Shown here: piece after piece, positions 41,263 through 49,508 of the stretch | How positions within the stretch are numbered: position 1 is the stretch's first letter | How the letters are laid out: each line of letters begins with the position of its first letter | DNA from: Candidatus Saccharimonadota bacterium | Lineage (GTDB): Bacteria; Patescibacteriota; Saccharimonadia; Saccharimonadales; UBA4665 | DNA: 60,262 nucleotides | Direction of reading: 5' to 3' | Assembly (NCBI GenBank): GCA_018062785.1 | Contig: JAGORO010000006.1 | Coordinates: forward strand, 1 to 60,262 | Position numbers and translations under genes: made by a program | Notes under the pieces: generated by a model | What the model was told of the DNA's origin: nothing | Seen by the model: the letters and a program-made list of their open reading frames with translations, nothing else | The model's database searches: none

Positions 41263-41444
41263 GCGATGCTGAGGGCAAATGATGGCAAAATGATGAATAC
41301 ATTAGCAAAAAGTAAACGAATAAGAAAGTGCGTTAGGTCTGTATCGGGAGTGTCCGGTCCACCTGCGGTTAGGACGAGCACGATACCTGTCAGGCCAAAA
41401 ATAACCGACGAAATAATGAATATCTTAGTAGCGATTTTTTGCAT
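41235..41444 (-). CDS. Small two-helix membrane protein
   Basis: 69 residues with two membrane helices (IFIISSVIFGLTGIVLVLTA and FLIRLLFANVFIILPSFALS) joined by a Pro/Asp-rich loop (GGPDTPDTD). No family was recognised. TATACT lies 6 nt before the ATG (leaderless). Its last codons lie in a 49-bp repeat whose other copy is on the far side of the surface-protein gene. Confidence 0.75.
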   Translation of the reverse strand: MQKIATKIFIISSVIFGLTGIVLVLTAGGPDTPDTDLTHFLIRLLFANVFIILPSFALSIAGKYLNGKR

Positions 41445-41627
41445 ACATTCAGTATAGCAGCATAGTACTCCATGTCCCCATCCCCAAGCTGCCTTGCCAA
41501 CAGCTGTTGGGTTGCTCCAAAAACGGGTATACTAGTACGTACGAAAGTCCAAGCGGATTATGTCGGTGTCGTCCATTCTGACATGCCGAGCATACAAATT
41601 TGGATAGATGGGGTTATGCTGTAAAAA

Positions 41628-42497
41628 ATGAAGACAAAACAATTCACAAGACCTACTCTTTATCGACAGTGTGGCCGAGGCGTGGGGTTTCGCGTCTTTA
41701 CGCTATTCGGCGTAATGGCTTTACTGCTTACTCCCTTTATCCGCCCTACGCCAGTCGCGGCAGTCGATACGGCCGCCAGCCCGCGCATCATACGCGTGGC
41801 AACATTCAATGTGCTCTCGCAGTTTTGGGATCGCCAGAACTCAACCAAAAAAACGTGGAATCAGCGCAAAGCGAGTGTATTCGACCGCATATCCGCATTC
41901 GACCCCGATATTATTGGCCTCCAAGAAGTGATACTGCAAAATCCGGACAAATCTGGCGTATCCAAGCAGCGAGCTGATGTTGTGAACTATATGATCAAGA
42001 AGGGCTACAAGTATTATGTCGGAAGCAAGCAAAACTCGGGCCCAATTTTCTTCCGTGCCTCCAAATTCAAGGTGATCAATAAGGGCGAGATTCTTCTCGT
42101 TGCTGCGCAGCCACGGTCAAAGTCAGGTCCGGCGGCTCGCTACCTAACGTGGGTACGCCTTTCCTCTGAACATGGACAGATTTTGGTGCTAAATTACCAT
42201 CTTAACCAATTTCGAGAAGTAAACCAACAAATTGCTAAACTCGAAAAAATAATTAAAAACAAACCTCAGCCCGATGAGTATGTATTTTTGACGGGTGACT
42301 TTAATGAGCGGCACGGCATCATCGCTAATAAAACAGAACTGCGCCTTATCGATAAGGCAACCGGCATCGACCATGTGCTCGGCTCAAAGAATATGCGCAG
42401 CAAAGGCTGGGTCAAATTAAAACCGGGTGATCCGCCTGCCTCCGATCATCGTCTAGTGGGTGTCCGCGTCGAACTTCGCCGGCAGCAATTACACTAA
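41628..42497 (+). CDS. Secreted endonuclease/exonuclease/phosphatase family protein
   Basis: 289 residues: signal peptide (VMALLLTPFIRPTPVAAVD) then the EEP fold, RVATFNVLSQFWD, DIIGLQEVI (metal Glu), YLTWVRLSSEHGQ, VLNYHLNQF, FLTGDFNERHG (catalytic Asp/Asn) and ASDHRLVGVRV (catalytic His). As an exported nuclease or phosphodiesterase it could release nucleotides from extracellular nucleic acid, useful for an organism with reduced nucleotide synthesis. TATGCT is 7 nt before the ATG (leaderless). A degraded paralogue is at 28790-29678. The next gene follows after 23 nt. Confidence 0.88.
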   Translation: MKTKQFTRPTLYRQCGRGVGFRVFTLFGVMALLLTPFIRPTPVAAVDTAASPRIIRVATFNVLSQFWDRQNSTKKTWNQRKASVFDRISAFDPDIIGLQEVILQNPDKSGVSKQRADVVNYMIKKGYKYYVGSKQNSGPIFFRASKFKVINKGEILLVAAQPRSKSGPAARYLTWVRLSSEHGQILVLNYHLNQFREVNQQIAKLEKIIKNKPQPDEYVFLTGDFNERHGIIANKTELRLIDKATGIDHVLGSKNMRSKGWVKLKPGDPPASDHRLVGVRVELRRQQLH

Positions 42498-42520
42498 ATC
42501 ACCCAAAAGGAGACTAGTAT

Positions 42521-42943
42521 ATGACAAGTATCAATCCATACATCAACTTCAACGGTAACGCCGAAGAGGCGTTCGAGTTCTATCGCTCGATTTTTGGCGG
42601 TGAGTTTGGCGCCGTTGTTCGCTTTAAGGATATTGCCAGCGCGGAGTTCCCTATTCCCGAAGACGAGTCGGAAAAGATTATGCGAATTACGCTGCCTGTT
42701 GGCGATAGCATGCTTATAGCCAATGATGTGCCCAAAGCAATGGGTCGAGTAAATGAGGATGAAAACCGCTCCAAAATATCCGTAAGCACCGAAAATCAGG
42801 ATGAAGCCAACAAGATTTTCGCTGGCCTTAGCGATGGCGCGGCCGTAGAAATGCCAATGAGCGAAAGCCCGTGGGGTACACGCTTCGGCATGCTCCGCGA
42901 CAAATACGGTATCGAATGGACGGTGGAATATACTAACCAATAA
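42521..42943 (+). CDS. VOC-family (PhnB-like) protein
   Basis: 140 residues. SINPYINFNGNAEEAFEFYRSIFGG is the standard opening of the PhnB/3-demethylubiquinone methyltransferase-like VOC family, followed by RITLPVGDSMLIAND and a closing WGTRFGMLRDKYGIEW. It is a likely metal-binding or antibiotic-binding fold without an assignable reaction. AAAGGAG precedes the start, so it is translated as the second gene of the nuclease operon. Confidence 0.88.
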   Translation: MTSINPYINFNGNAEEAFEFYRSIFGGEFGAVVRFKDIASAEFPIPEDESEKIMRITLPVGDSMLIANDVPKAMGRVNEDENRSKISVSTENQDEANKIFAGLSDGAAVEMPMSESPWGTRFGMLRDKYGIEWTVEYTNQ

Positions 42944-43025
42944 GCCCCCTAGCTCCTACTAGATAACCAACTACTGCGTTAGGAGCGGGTAGTCGTTTTT
43001 ATCGACACCGACATGAAGACTCGGC

Positions 43026-43211
43026 TTAAACCTCATTGTGCGTGCGGACGAATAGCTCATGTTGCTCCGGAAATTTTGTCGCATGCCTCTTTGCTATCGC
43101 TCGATGAACCAACACGGTGGAATGTTTATGACAAGTCCGGTACGGCGTTCCCTTGACTTTTAAATGGCCGATTCGCCAACATTTTTTGCATTTATGGCGA
43201 CGGTATACCAT
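43026..43211 (-). CDS. Small Cys/His-rich (zinc-binding) protein
   Basis: 61 residues: MVYRRHKCKKCWRIGHLKVK then GTPYRTCHKH, a Cys-x2-Cys with a later Cys-x-x-His pair, so probably one zinc ribbon, and a basic C-terminus. No family was recognised. No clear ribosome site is seen; a TAGGTT box is about 8 nt before the ATG. It may be a small regulatory or ribosome-associated protein. Confidence 0.55.
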   Translation of the reverse strand: MVYRRHKCKKCWRIGHLKVKGTPYRTCHKHSTVLVHRAIAKRHATKFPEQHELFVRTHNEV

Positions 43212-43346
43212 GATTAGCGAACCTACGATTGCGAATTCGGCTATATCACCTCCAAAGCCTGACTAAAACGCATACCAGTTTCCAGACATGTTGTTCATGC
43301 CAGTTATTATCAAGAGCCAATGCCAGATAGTTTCCATAAACCCCCC

Positions 43347-43450
43347 TATACTATCGCCAGTATGCCAATGTATTCATAAAGAAAGGAGTGGTTTCTTTGC
43401 TAGAAACGAGCTTTAATCTTCTGGCGCCTAATGTAGTTGATGCTTATTGA
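43347..43450 (+). other. Possible short transcript with a 17-codon leader ORF
   Basis: A TATACT box at 43347-43352 is followed by a perfect AAAGGAG (about 43382-43388) and a TTG-started 17-codon frame (43397-43450, MLETSFNLLAPNVVDAY). The ribosome site sits in a hairpin AAAGAAA...TTTCTTT. This is either a leader peptide or a chance signal. No gene follows within 120 bp on this strand before the CPBP region. Confidence 0.3.
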
Positions 43451-43576
43451 CTACTATCTCATATACATTGACGAGGTCTGGCCTTCGGTAAATTTGTTTT
43501 GGGTCTTTTCGGTGAACTACGAACTTTAATGTGGGGCATATAGCATATTGCATCGCTAGGGTATAAGATTGGTTAT

Positions 43577-43744
43577 ATGATGACTAAAAAGCTTACTTCA
43601 ACGTTATCCAAAATTGTCCAGTTTTCGTTAGTAATGAGCCCGTGGCCGTGGTGGTATGCCTTGGCTGGTTTTTGTGTCTCGGCTATTGGTTTAGTGGTTG
43701 TGCCGACACTCTTTATCGGAACGATTCTAGCACCAGCTGCCTAG
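43577..43744 (+). pseudogene. N-terminal part of the CPBP gene, cut by an amber codon
   Basis: The frame MMTKKLTSTLSKIVQFS, then two membrane helices (WYALAGFCVSAIGLVVVPTL and an LFIGTILAPAA end), closes with TAG at 43742-43744 and continues in the same frame, without a shift, into the CPBP protease gene whose first ATG is 43772. A TATAAG box lies 9 nt before the ATG at 43577. CPBP proteins normally have such leading helices, so the TAG probably truncates what was one gene of about 294 codons. Confidence 0.65.
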
Positions 43745-43771
43745 GTTATTAGCCTTGGTATTTTTAGCATT

Positions 43772-44458
43772 ATGACAATCGCAATTGGTAGTTTAGTGTA
43801 CCGCCGCAACGACTTTAGATGGTTTTCTTTTTTGCCAAGAAGCACTAAGAAGGTTTTACTCTGGGGTCTTGCCGGAGGGGTAATCCACATTGTTCTGGTG
43901 GAGCTTTTACAACTGGTATTCCCCAGTGCTCGCTCGGATGTTTATAAAGAGCTTACTAACTTAGGGTTTGGTACTGAATATACAAAACCTCTTGTCATGA
44001 TTGTTACAATGACGATTCTAGCGCCAGTCTTTGAGGAGATGTTTTATCGAGGCATTATGTTCCGAGCATTACGAGATGGGCTTGCTAAGCTAGGCATTGG
44101 GAAGAAGATAGTTGGCAATCAAACATGGGCAAAAGCCGCACTTCTATTGGCCGTTATCGTGTCGACTGCCGCATTTATGAGCGCTCATAGTGAGGAAGGA
44201 ATGGCCTCGTCGCTCTATTTGCTGTATGCGCTTATGCCACTAACAACTATCTTCGTCTATCTTAAAACTGGCTCGTTAACCGCATCTATCATTACGCATG
44301 CTTTCAACAACTGCTGGGTGCTGACGAGTGCCTTGCTACAATTTCCAACGAGGCTTCCTCAGGAATTTGTGTTTCTTTCGATTGCAGGGCCATTTATGGC
44401 GTATGGCTTTGCCCTGCTTCTTGGCAAACTTTTTACTGAAAAATCAATAGATACGTAA
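43772..44458 (+). CDS. CPBP-family intramembrane metalloprotease
   Basis: 228 residues (from the first ATG after the amber codon), six or more membrane helices. The CPBP/Abi motifs are present: motif 1 FEEMFYRGIMFRAL (EExxxR), motif 2 FMSAH (conserved His) and motif 3 ITHAFNNCW (HxxxN). The fold cleaves prenylated or other membrane proteins, and in bacteria is often tied to bacteriocin immunity. The missing N-terminal helices are at 43577-43744 behind a TAG, so the protein may be non-functional or depend on re-initiation. Confidence 0.8.
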   Translation: MTIAIGSLVYRRNDFRWFSFLPRSTKKVLLWGLAGGVIHIVLVELLQLVFPSARSDVYKELTNLGFGTEYTKPLVMIVTMTILAPVFEEMFYRGIMFRALRDGLAKLGIGKKIVGNQTWAKAALLLAVIVSTAAFMSAHSEEGMASSLYLLYALMPLTTIFVYLKTGSLTASIITHAFNNCWVLTSALLQFPTRLPQEFVFLSIAGPFMAYGFALLLGKLFTEKSIDT

Positions 44459-44544
44459 TCGTTCAGTCCGAAGCTCGTCAACTAATCACGCGACTCACTA
44501 ATTGCAAGAAAGATATACCTCTGGCGATATCGCTCGAGGTAAAA

Positions 44545-44751
44545 TTATTCGTCATCGGTTTCCCCTGTATTGTCATATAGGCCATTATGGGTGGCGAGTA
44601 TTTGCTGTAAGCGAATCGTATTGGCAAGATCAACAGACTCAGATAGCTTATGCCGTGGCCCTGATGTCGGCAATGCAAGTATCTGAACTTGTCTTTCGGT
44701 CAGAATATACGAATTGCTGGGGTAGTAAAGAAAGTCATCAACTTTAAGCAT
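44545..44751 (-). CDS. Small hypothetical protein
   Basis: 68 residues (MLKVDDFLYYPSNSYILTE at the start, ending NGLYDNTGETDDE). The composition looks like a real acidic protein, and the segment ILTERQVQILAL resembles a helix of a DNA-binding domain, but no family is recognised. No strong ribosome site or promoter box is visible. It is weakly supported. Confidence 0.4.
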   Translation of the reverse strand: MLKVDDFLYYPSNSYILTERQVQILALPTSGPRHKLSESVDLANTIRLQQILATHNGLYDNTGETDDE

Positions 44752-44917
44752 GGATACGCGACAAGGTGATACGTCGTAGCTAATGATATGATCAGCTTTA
44801 CAAAATTAGCGTTCTGGAAGAGAGGCAAGACCCCGAAAATTTTTTCCCAGAATTTCGTGCTATATTTGCCATGCTTTACCCTAAAAATTTATCTTGGAAC
44901 TCTACTTAATCGGTTGC

Positions 44918-46681
44918 TTATTCTGTTGGCAATAAATTTTGTTGCCTTTTCCATAGCTTGGCATAGAGTCCGTTTTCTGTCAGTAAATCGTCATGCGTGC
45001 CATCTTCAACCATCTCGCCCTTGTCTAAAACAATAATCCGATCCATTTCAGATAGGGTACTGAGCCTGTGTGCCACAACAATGGCGGTCTTGCCCTTAAG
45101 AATTTCTCCGAAAGATTTCTTAATTATCTGCTCGCTTTCGCTGTCCAGTGCACTAGTGGCCTCATCAAGTACCATGATTGGAGTATGCTGGAGAACGGCT
45201 CTGGCAATAGCAATTCGCTGCTTTTGACCACCGCTTAGCTTTACTCCTCTTTCGCCCACAATACTGTCTAGTCCGTCGGGCAATCTTTCCACAAACTCTA
45301 GTGCGTGAGCTGCTTTCAGTGCCTTGTTGACTTCAACATCAGTAGCGTCAGGGTTTGATAAGATAATGTTATCCCTGATACTCGTGTGGAATAGTAATGG
45401 CTCTTGAGGTACATATGCAATATGCCCACGCAAATCCGTTTGTTTCAACATGCGAACATCAGTGTCGTTTATAAGCACTTGACCATTTTCTACATCATTG
45501 AAACGTAAAATTAACTTGGTCAAGGTGCTTTTTCCAGCTCCACTAATACCTACTACCCCAACTTTTTGCCCATTAGGTATCTGCACTGAGAAGTTCTTCA
45601 AAACCAACCGATGCTTACTTCCTTGGTCATACGAGAATGAGACGTTCCTGAACTCAATCACACCCCTATGGTCGTTGAAAGGGATAGGCTTAGTAGGGTC
45701 TTGCAGGAGATTGTGGCGATTTAGAATCTCAAAGGCTGGAATAATACGGTCAACAATATCATCATGCTCGTCAAGGTCGTCAGATAGTGAGTAGACCCCA
45801 GTAAGGATAGTAGCCGCATAAGTTACGACTAGCACTGCGGTTGTAAGCCCGATGCGCCCTTCACTCATGCGGCTAACTGTTAGCCAGAACAATGTGGCAA
45901 AGACCGTTACGGTAATTGCTTCACGTGCACCTATTAGCTTTGCTTGCATAGTATAGCGTTTGGCAAACGCCAGCGATTCTTCATTAGCTCCTTTGCGTAC
46001 TTTTTCAACGTAGCTTGCTTCTTGAGCTGTAGATTTGACTGCAAGGATATTCGAAACAATGTCTGCCATTCTTCCCGAGTTCTGCTTATAAAGTTCTCGT
46101 GATGTTGTACGGTAAGGACCAATGGCGTGCGAAGCCCAAATCATATAAGCGGCGTTTACTATACTAAGACCTAGGGCAACTAAACCAAGCGGAAAATCAA
46201 GATAAAGAATAACACCGATGGGAAATATAATGCTTAAAATTGTTGTAGTGTAACGGTCTCGCAAGGTACGAACTAGCTGCATACTGCCGTCAACGTAGTG
46301 CCTAGTAGCCGCCGTCAAATAGCCTGAGAGGTTAGAATTGAAATATTCTATATCTACTGATACTAACTTCTCGAAGTATTGTGCGGTTAACTCACGATAT
46401 ACTCTGTTTTCGCCACCCATGCCTATGTATTTAACAAGCGGCGTAAGCAAGCCTAGCAGCGAAGAGAAGCAGACGAAGAAAAGTACGGCGTTGCGTGCAT
46501 CATCGTACTCTTGTTTTGATAGATGAGTGATAATAAGGCTTATTGCGATTGGCAATACAATCAGCTTACATATTCGAGTTAGAAGCTGAAGTACATAGGA
46601 GAGTCGAACTTGCCATGCACTCCCGAAGGTCTTCCAGAGGTGTCGGTAAACAATCTTATACTTATCAAAAACGTTATGCAT
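44918..46681 (-). CDS. ABC exporter (fused permease and ATPase)
   Basis: 587 residues: six membrane helices (about 30-300) followed by an ATPase with Walker A GISGAGKST, Q-loop VPQEP, signature KLSGGQKQRIAIARAV, Walker B IMVLDEATSALD and H-loop AHRLSTLSEMD. This is a homodimeric exporter of the lipid, peptide or drug type. I start at MHNVFDK, which has AAAGGA 5 nt upstream; a GTG 8 codons before lies next to no site. The C-terminus is complete. Confidence 0.93.
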   Translation of the reverse strand: MHNVFDKYKIVYRHLWKTFGSAWQVRLSYVLQLLTRICKLIVLPIAISLIITHLSKQEYDDARNAVLFFVCFSSLLGLLTPLVKYIGMGGENRVYRELTAQYFEKLVSVDIEYFNSNLSGYLTAATRHYVDGSMQLVRTLRDRYTTTILSIIFPIGVILYLDFPLGLVALGLSIVNAAYMIWASHAIGPYRTTSRELYKQNSGRMADIVSNILAVKSTAQEASYVEKVRKGANEESLAFAKRYTMQAKLIGAREAITVTVFATLFWLTVSRMSEGRIGLTTAVLVVTYAATILTGVYSLSDDLDEHDDIVDRIIPAFEILNRHNLLQDPTKPIPFNDHRGVIEFRNVSFSYDQGSKHRLVLKNFSVQIPNGQKVGVVGISGAGKSTLTKLILRFNDVENGQVLINDTDVRMLKQTDLRGHIAYVPQEPLLFHTSIRDNIILSNPDATDVEVNKALKAAHALEFVERLPDGLDSIVGERGVKLSGGQKQRIAIARAVLQHTPIMVLDEATSALDSESEQIIKKSFGEILKGKTAIVVAHRLSTLSEMDRIIVLDKGEMVEDGTHDDLLTENGLYAKLWKRQQNLLPTE

Positions 46682-46732
46682 CACTTTCCTTTGTTGTTTT
46701 GTCACACCTTATCAGCCAACACTAAGCGTCAA

Positions 46733-46919
46733 TCAATGTTGCTCCAAGAACTTCAGGACATCTTCTTTTTTTCCAGCATCTTATTTTGCGGCCACCTATG
46801 CGGATTACTTTGAGTCTTCCTTCGCGGTCTCAATTTCTGAGCGTATTCTCACGAACTTTTAATAGACTCGTCACTTCTTTTAACGTCAAATATTCTGGTA
46901 GTTCGTTCTTCTCGCTCAT
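46733..46919 (-). pseudogene. Broken excisionase-type helix-turn-helix gene
   Basis: The frame from 46919 gives LPEYLTLKEVTSLLKVRENTL and RN, then TGA where homologous DNA-binding domains have Trp, then DREGRLKVIRIGGRKIRCW, and after a shift at a run of seven As the end KEDVLKFLEQH-stop. The AlpA/excisionase (MerR-like HTH) pattern is clear. One stop and one frameshift mark it as dead, a scar of an older mobile element. A TATAAG box lies 10 nt before the ATG. Confidence 0.75.
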
Positions 46920-46950
46920 CTATCAATATCTTATAATATCTAACAATAGT

Positions 46951-47784
46951 ATGGAAGCTCCAAACAAACCATCACGAGCAAACGACTACGCAGTAGCAAA
47001 GGTGATGAATGCCGAGGTCTTTACAACATTTGCCGTCGTTAGTTTCGGAGATTATGTGGAAATATCTGAGTATCATGAAATACCGGACTTTAATCGTGCG
47101 TACATATTGCTAGTAAGCGAGCTTGAGCGAATCTATGAACGTAATCCTGAGCTGCAAGCGATACATCCGAGGCCATTGTGGAAGCGTTTTGATATGCTTA
47201 AAAACCGTTCAGCAGATATAGGTGAGTATATGATTGATGGCGATGATTCAATCGTTGAACATGACGTAAGGATTGAGAGGCTTTGCACTATAGCCGGGAT
47301 TGAAGATCCTGTATTTACTCCTGAACAACAAAAGCTGATGAATGACCTAGATACTCATAGGAAACAATACGTTAAAGTAGTTAAAGAAAAATGGGAAAAC
47401 ACCAAGAATAAAAAACAGATTTCTGAATATCGTCTTACATATGAGCCTATCGGTACTATTCTGATAAACGGCGTATTCAAACTCAAGAAGGCACATGCAG
47501 GTTCAAACACCGAAAGACTGCTAGAACAGGCTCTAAAGAGTCCAAACACGCTATTTAAGCCAGATATAGGTCAAACACCACGTAACCTTAGTACGGTATT
47601 GAGTAGTGCTGGATTCACAAAAGAACTAAGAGAACTATTTTTCCCAACAGTCAGCAATAGCAAGGGTATTGTTTTCCGCCCCACCATTTCACGCAAGCAA
47701 GCCGATGGCGAGAATATAGACACTGCAGAACTAGATGTAAAGAGCTATGCATTAGGTGCAGTAACTGAACCGAAAAGTACGTAA
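46951..47784 (+). CDS. Hypothetical protein (mobile or defence cargo)
   Basis: 277 residues starting MEAPNKPSRANDYAVAKVMN; no signal peptide or membrane helix. An acidic N-terminal half, then Lys-rich helices (KQYVKVVKEKWENTKNKK) and a compact C-terminal part with GVFKLKKAHAGSNTERLLEQ, which could be a small winged helix. No family was recognised. The start follows TATAAT by 13 nt, and the gene diverges from the broken excisionase gene. AT-rich DNA and unknown function fit accessory cargo. Confidence 0.6.
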   Translation: MEAPNKPSRANDYAVAKVMNAEVFTTFAVVSFGDYVEISEYHEIPDFNRAYILLVSELERIYERNPELQAIHPRPLWKRFDMLKNRSADIGEYMIDGDDSIVEHDVRIERLCTIAGIEDPVFTPEQQKLMNDLDTHRKQYVKVVKEKWENTKNKKQISEYRLTYEPIGTILINGVFKLKKAHAGSNTERLLEQALKSPNTLFKPDIGQTPRNLSTVLSSAGFTKELRELFFPTVSNSKGIVFRPTISRKQADGENIDTAELDVKSYALGAVTEPKST

Positions 47785-47866
47785 ATCGAACTGATTTAGC
47801 ACCAAAAGCAAAATCAAGAAGGAGCTTAAGGCAATAGGTGCTGATGCTGACTTACGATTTCGTCAT

Positions 47867-48313
47867 GTGTTCAGTACCGATATTTCTCGAAGAGTACTAC
47901 TTTGTCATTGGACAAATATGACTGCCTCAATCCCTAAGGTCGAATCACTTGCATCAACACCACCACCACAAATACTTGTCTCCCATGTAAACACTAAGCC
48001 AAGAATGAAATTTATAGAGGCCAGTGCTTATGCACTTATGTGGATCTTACGAAATGAAATCCAAGAAGAACGTGCAGTGCGTAACATCATCGAAGGTCTG
48101 TTCGGCAACGGTCAGTACGCTCGACTAAAGAAAAATACCTTCGGTGCTTTTCTTTCTTGGCTCACCTCCGCCGAACCAGTAGTTTGCTACGCTCTCGCAT
48201 CTGGTTATCATCCAATCCTAGAACAAAATAAAAGAGCCAAGCTTTGCCTGACTCTTTTATTTTGGCTCACGGTTGTGAATGAGTTGCGAATACTAACAAT
48301 GGCGCAGTTATGA
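47867..48313 (+). CDS. Doubtful or degraded ORF
   Basis: A GTG-started frame of 148 codons, open upstream to a TGA near 47792 without an ATG. The middle (KFIEASAYALMWILRNEIQEE, RNIIEGLFGNGQYARL) is protein-like, but the frame runs straight through a perfect terminator-like hairpin at 48224-48264, so its C-terminus is unlikely to be real. It may be a 5'- and 3'-truncated gene. No family was recognised. Confidence 0.35.
   Translation: MFSTDISRRVLLCHWTNMTASIPKVESLASTPPPQILVSHVNTKPRMKFIEASAYALMWILRNEIQEERAVRNIIEGLFGNGQYARLKKNTFGAFLSWLTSAEPVVCYALASGYHPILEQNKRAKLCLTLLFWLTVVNELRILTMAQL
48224..48264 (+). terminator. Perfect 13-bp inverted repeat (terminator)
   Basis: Arms CAAAATAAAAGAG and CTCTTTTATTTTG around a 15-nt centre, symmetric and so possible on both strands. 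It sits before the HEPN gene promoter and insulates it from upstream genes. Confidence 0.65.
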
Positions 48314-48335
48314 CTCCGATAGATATAATTAGTGT

Positions 48336-49508
48336 ATGGAGAATGTAACTTGCGCCCTGGACATACAGCCAACTGACAGTGAGCATATTTTTGGAGATGG
48401 CTGGGACTTCACCATGGGTATCTACCAGTTCAATAAGGTGTCTGACACTCGAGTGCGCGTCACCTTCATGTATCAGGATGAGGTGAATAGGCGTGACCCT
48501 GATGGAGTAATGGTCTCTGGTCACGATCCATGGACAGATAACTATGTCCGAGTTGAGGAAGAGCTCCAAACACTTTTAGATGTAATCTGTTTTCAAACTA
48601 GCGGCATCGGTCTCAAAATACTGCCAGACAGCCTTGAGATGAGATCTAGCTCAATGATCTCACATCGAAGTGAGCAAACTCACAATATAAACCTTAGACA
48701 CCACGATGATATCCAAACCAGGTTCGAAACCACCATCCGAAACAATAATGAGAAGCTCTTAGATGCACTTCGTTTAAATAGGTTAGCGGCCGGCGAAGAG
48801 AACGACGGAGAAAAAATTGGCCAGCTATGGGGTGCCGTAGAAAGACTTTACGCAAGTGATCCTCCAAGACTGCTGGATACCAAAGAGAAACGTAAAGAGC
48901 TGGGCAATCTAATTGACCAAGCCACATCAATCACGGATGACGATAAAAAGAGGCTCAAGGACGCAATCAATAATACTTACAAGGTAAGCAAGCCAAGTGT
49001 CATTGCCGAAAAATTTGGTCTTATAAATGGCGATGGTGAAGCTATGTCCCACGCAGAAATCAAAAGCAAACTAGATTATTGGATTGGTGTACGCAGCGTT
49101 CAGTCACATGGAGTTATTCTAATGCGCAATGAAGACGTCAATATGCTCGCGTCTGAGATGGATCACATAATGGAAACTGCTTTGAGCGGCGAGATAAGAC
49201 CTTCTAAGTACGTATACGTTGTCTACAAACCTGATGATGTTAGAGACTTTTTTGAGGAAAGAAGGCAGGCAACCGTCAAGGAGCATGATGCCGGCTACAG
49301 ATCTATGCCAATCCACAAATTTGCCGCCTTTGATGATATGCCCCAAAGGCTAATGCATAGTCTTGCAGATGAAAACTCATCGATGTTTCTCGTAGAATAT
49401 GACTCAATACATAAAATTACACTGGCTAGCCAAGATTTGGTAGAGCTGGAGGATCTAGCCGATCCCCTAAAGCAGATCGTTGAAGAAAGAATGAGAAAGC
49501 TCAACTAG
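48336..49508 (+). CDS. HEPN-motif protein (putative defence RNase or sensor)
   Basis: 390 residues, cytoplasmic. An N-terminal beta-rich part (about 1-110), then an all-helical region with IGQLWGAVERLYASDP and the HEPN-like signature YWIGVRSVQSHGVIL, in which Arg253 and His258 form the Rx4H RNase motif. A C-terminal domain of about 130 residues (KYVYVVYKPDDVRDFFEERR) has no match. HEPN proteins are common toxins in antiphage systems. Its mRNA is leaderless (TATAAT 6 nt before the ATG). It is convergent with the next HEPN-motif gene (8-bp overlap). Confidence 0.7.
   Translation: MENVTCALDIQPTDSEHIFGDGWDFTMGIYQFNKVSDTRVRVTFMYQDEVNRRDPDGVMVSGHDPWTDNYVRVEEELQTLLDVICFQTSGIGLKILPDSLEMRSSSMISHRSEQTHNINLRHHDDIQTRFETTIRNNNEKLLDALRLNRLAAGEENDGEKIGQLWGAVERLYASDPPRLLDTKEKRKELGNLIDQATSITDDDKKRLKDAINNTYKVSKPSVIAEKFGLINGDGEAMSHAEIKSKLDYWIGVRSVQSHGVILMRNEDVNMLASEMDHIMETALSGEIRPSKYVYVVYKPDDVRDFFEERRQATVKEHDAGYRSMPIHKFAAFDDMPQRLMHSLADENSSMFLVEYDSIHKITLASQDLVELEDLADPLKQIVEERMRKLN

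Noticed and set aside
46733-46919. UGA read as Trp or Gly, as in some CPR lineages (SR1/Gracilibacteria)
   Set aside because: TGA ends clear genes here (such as the MacB-type ATPase at 5718-5720 with an ATGA overlap), and the HTH gene also has a frameshift.
48224-48313. C-terminal 30 codons of the ORF at 47867 as real protein
   Set aside because: They run through a perfect 13-bp terminator-like hairpin and show no conservation signal I can see.
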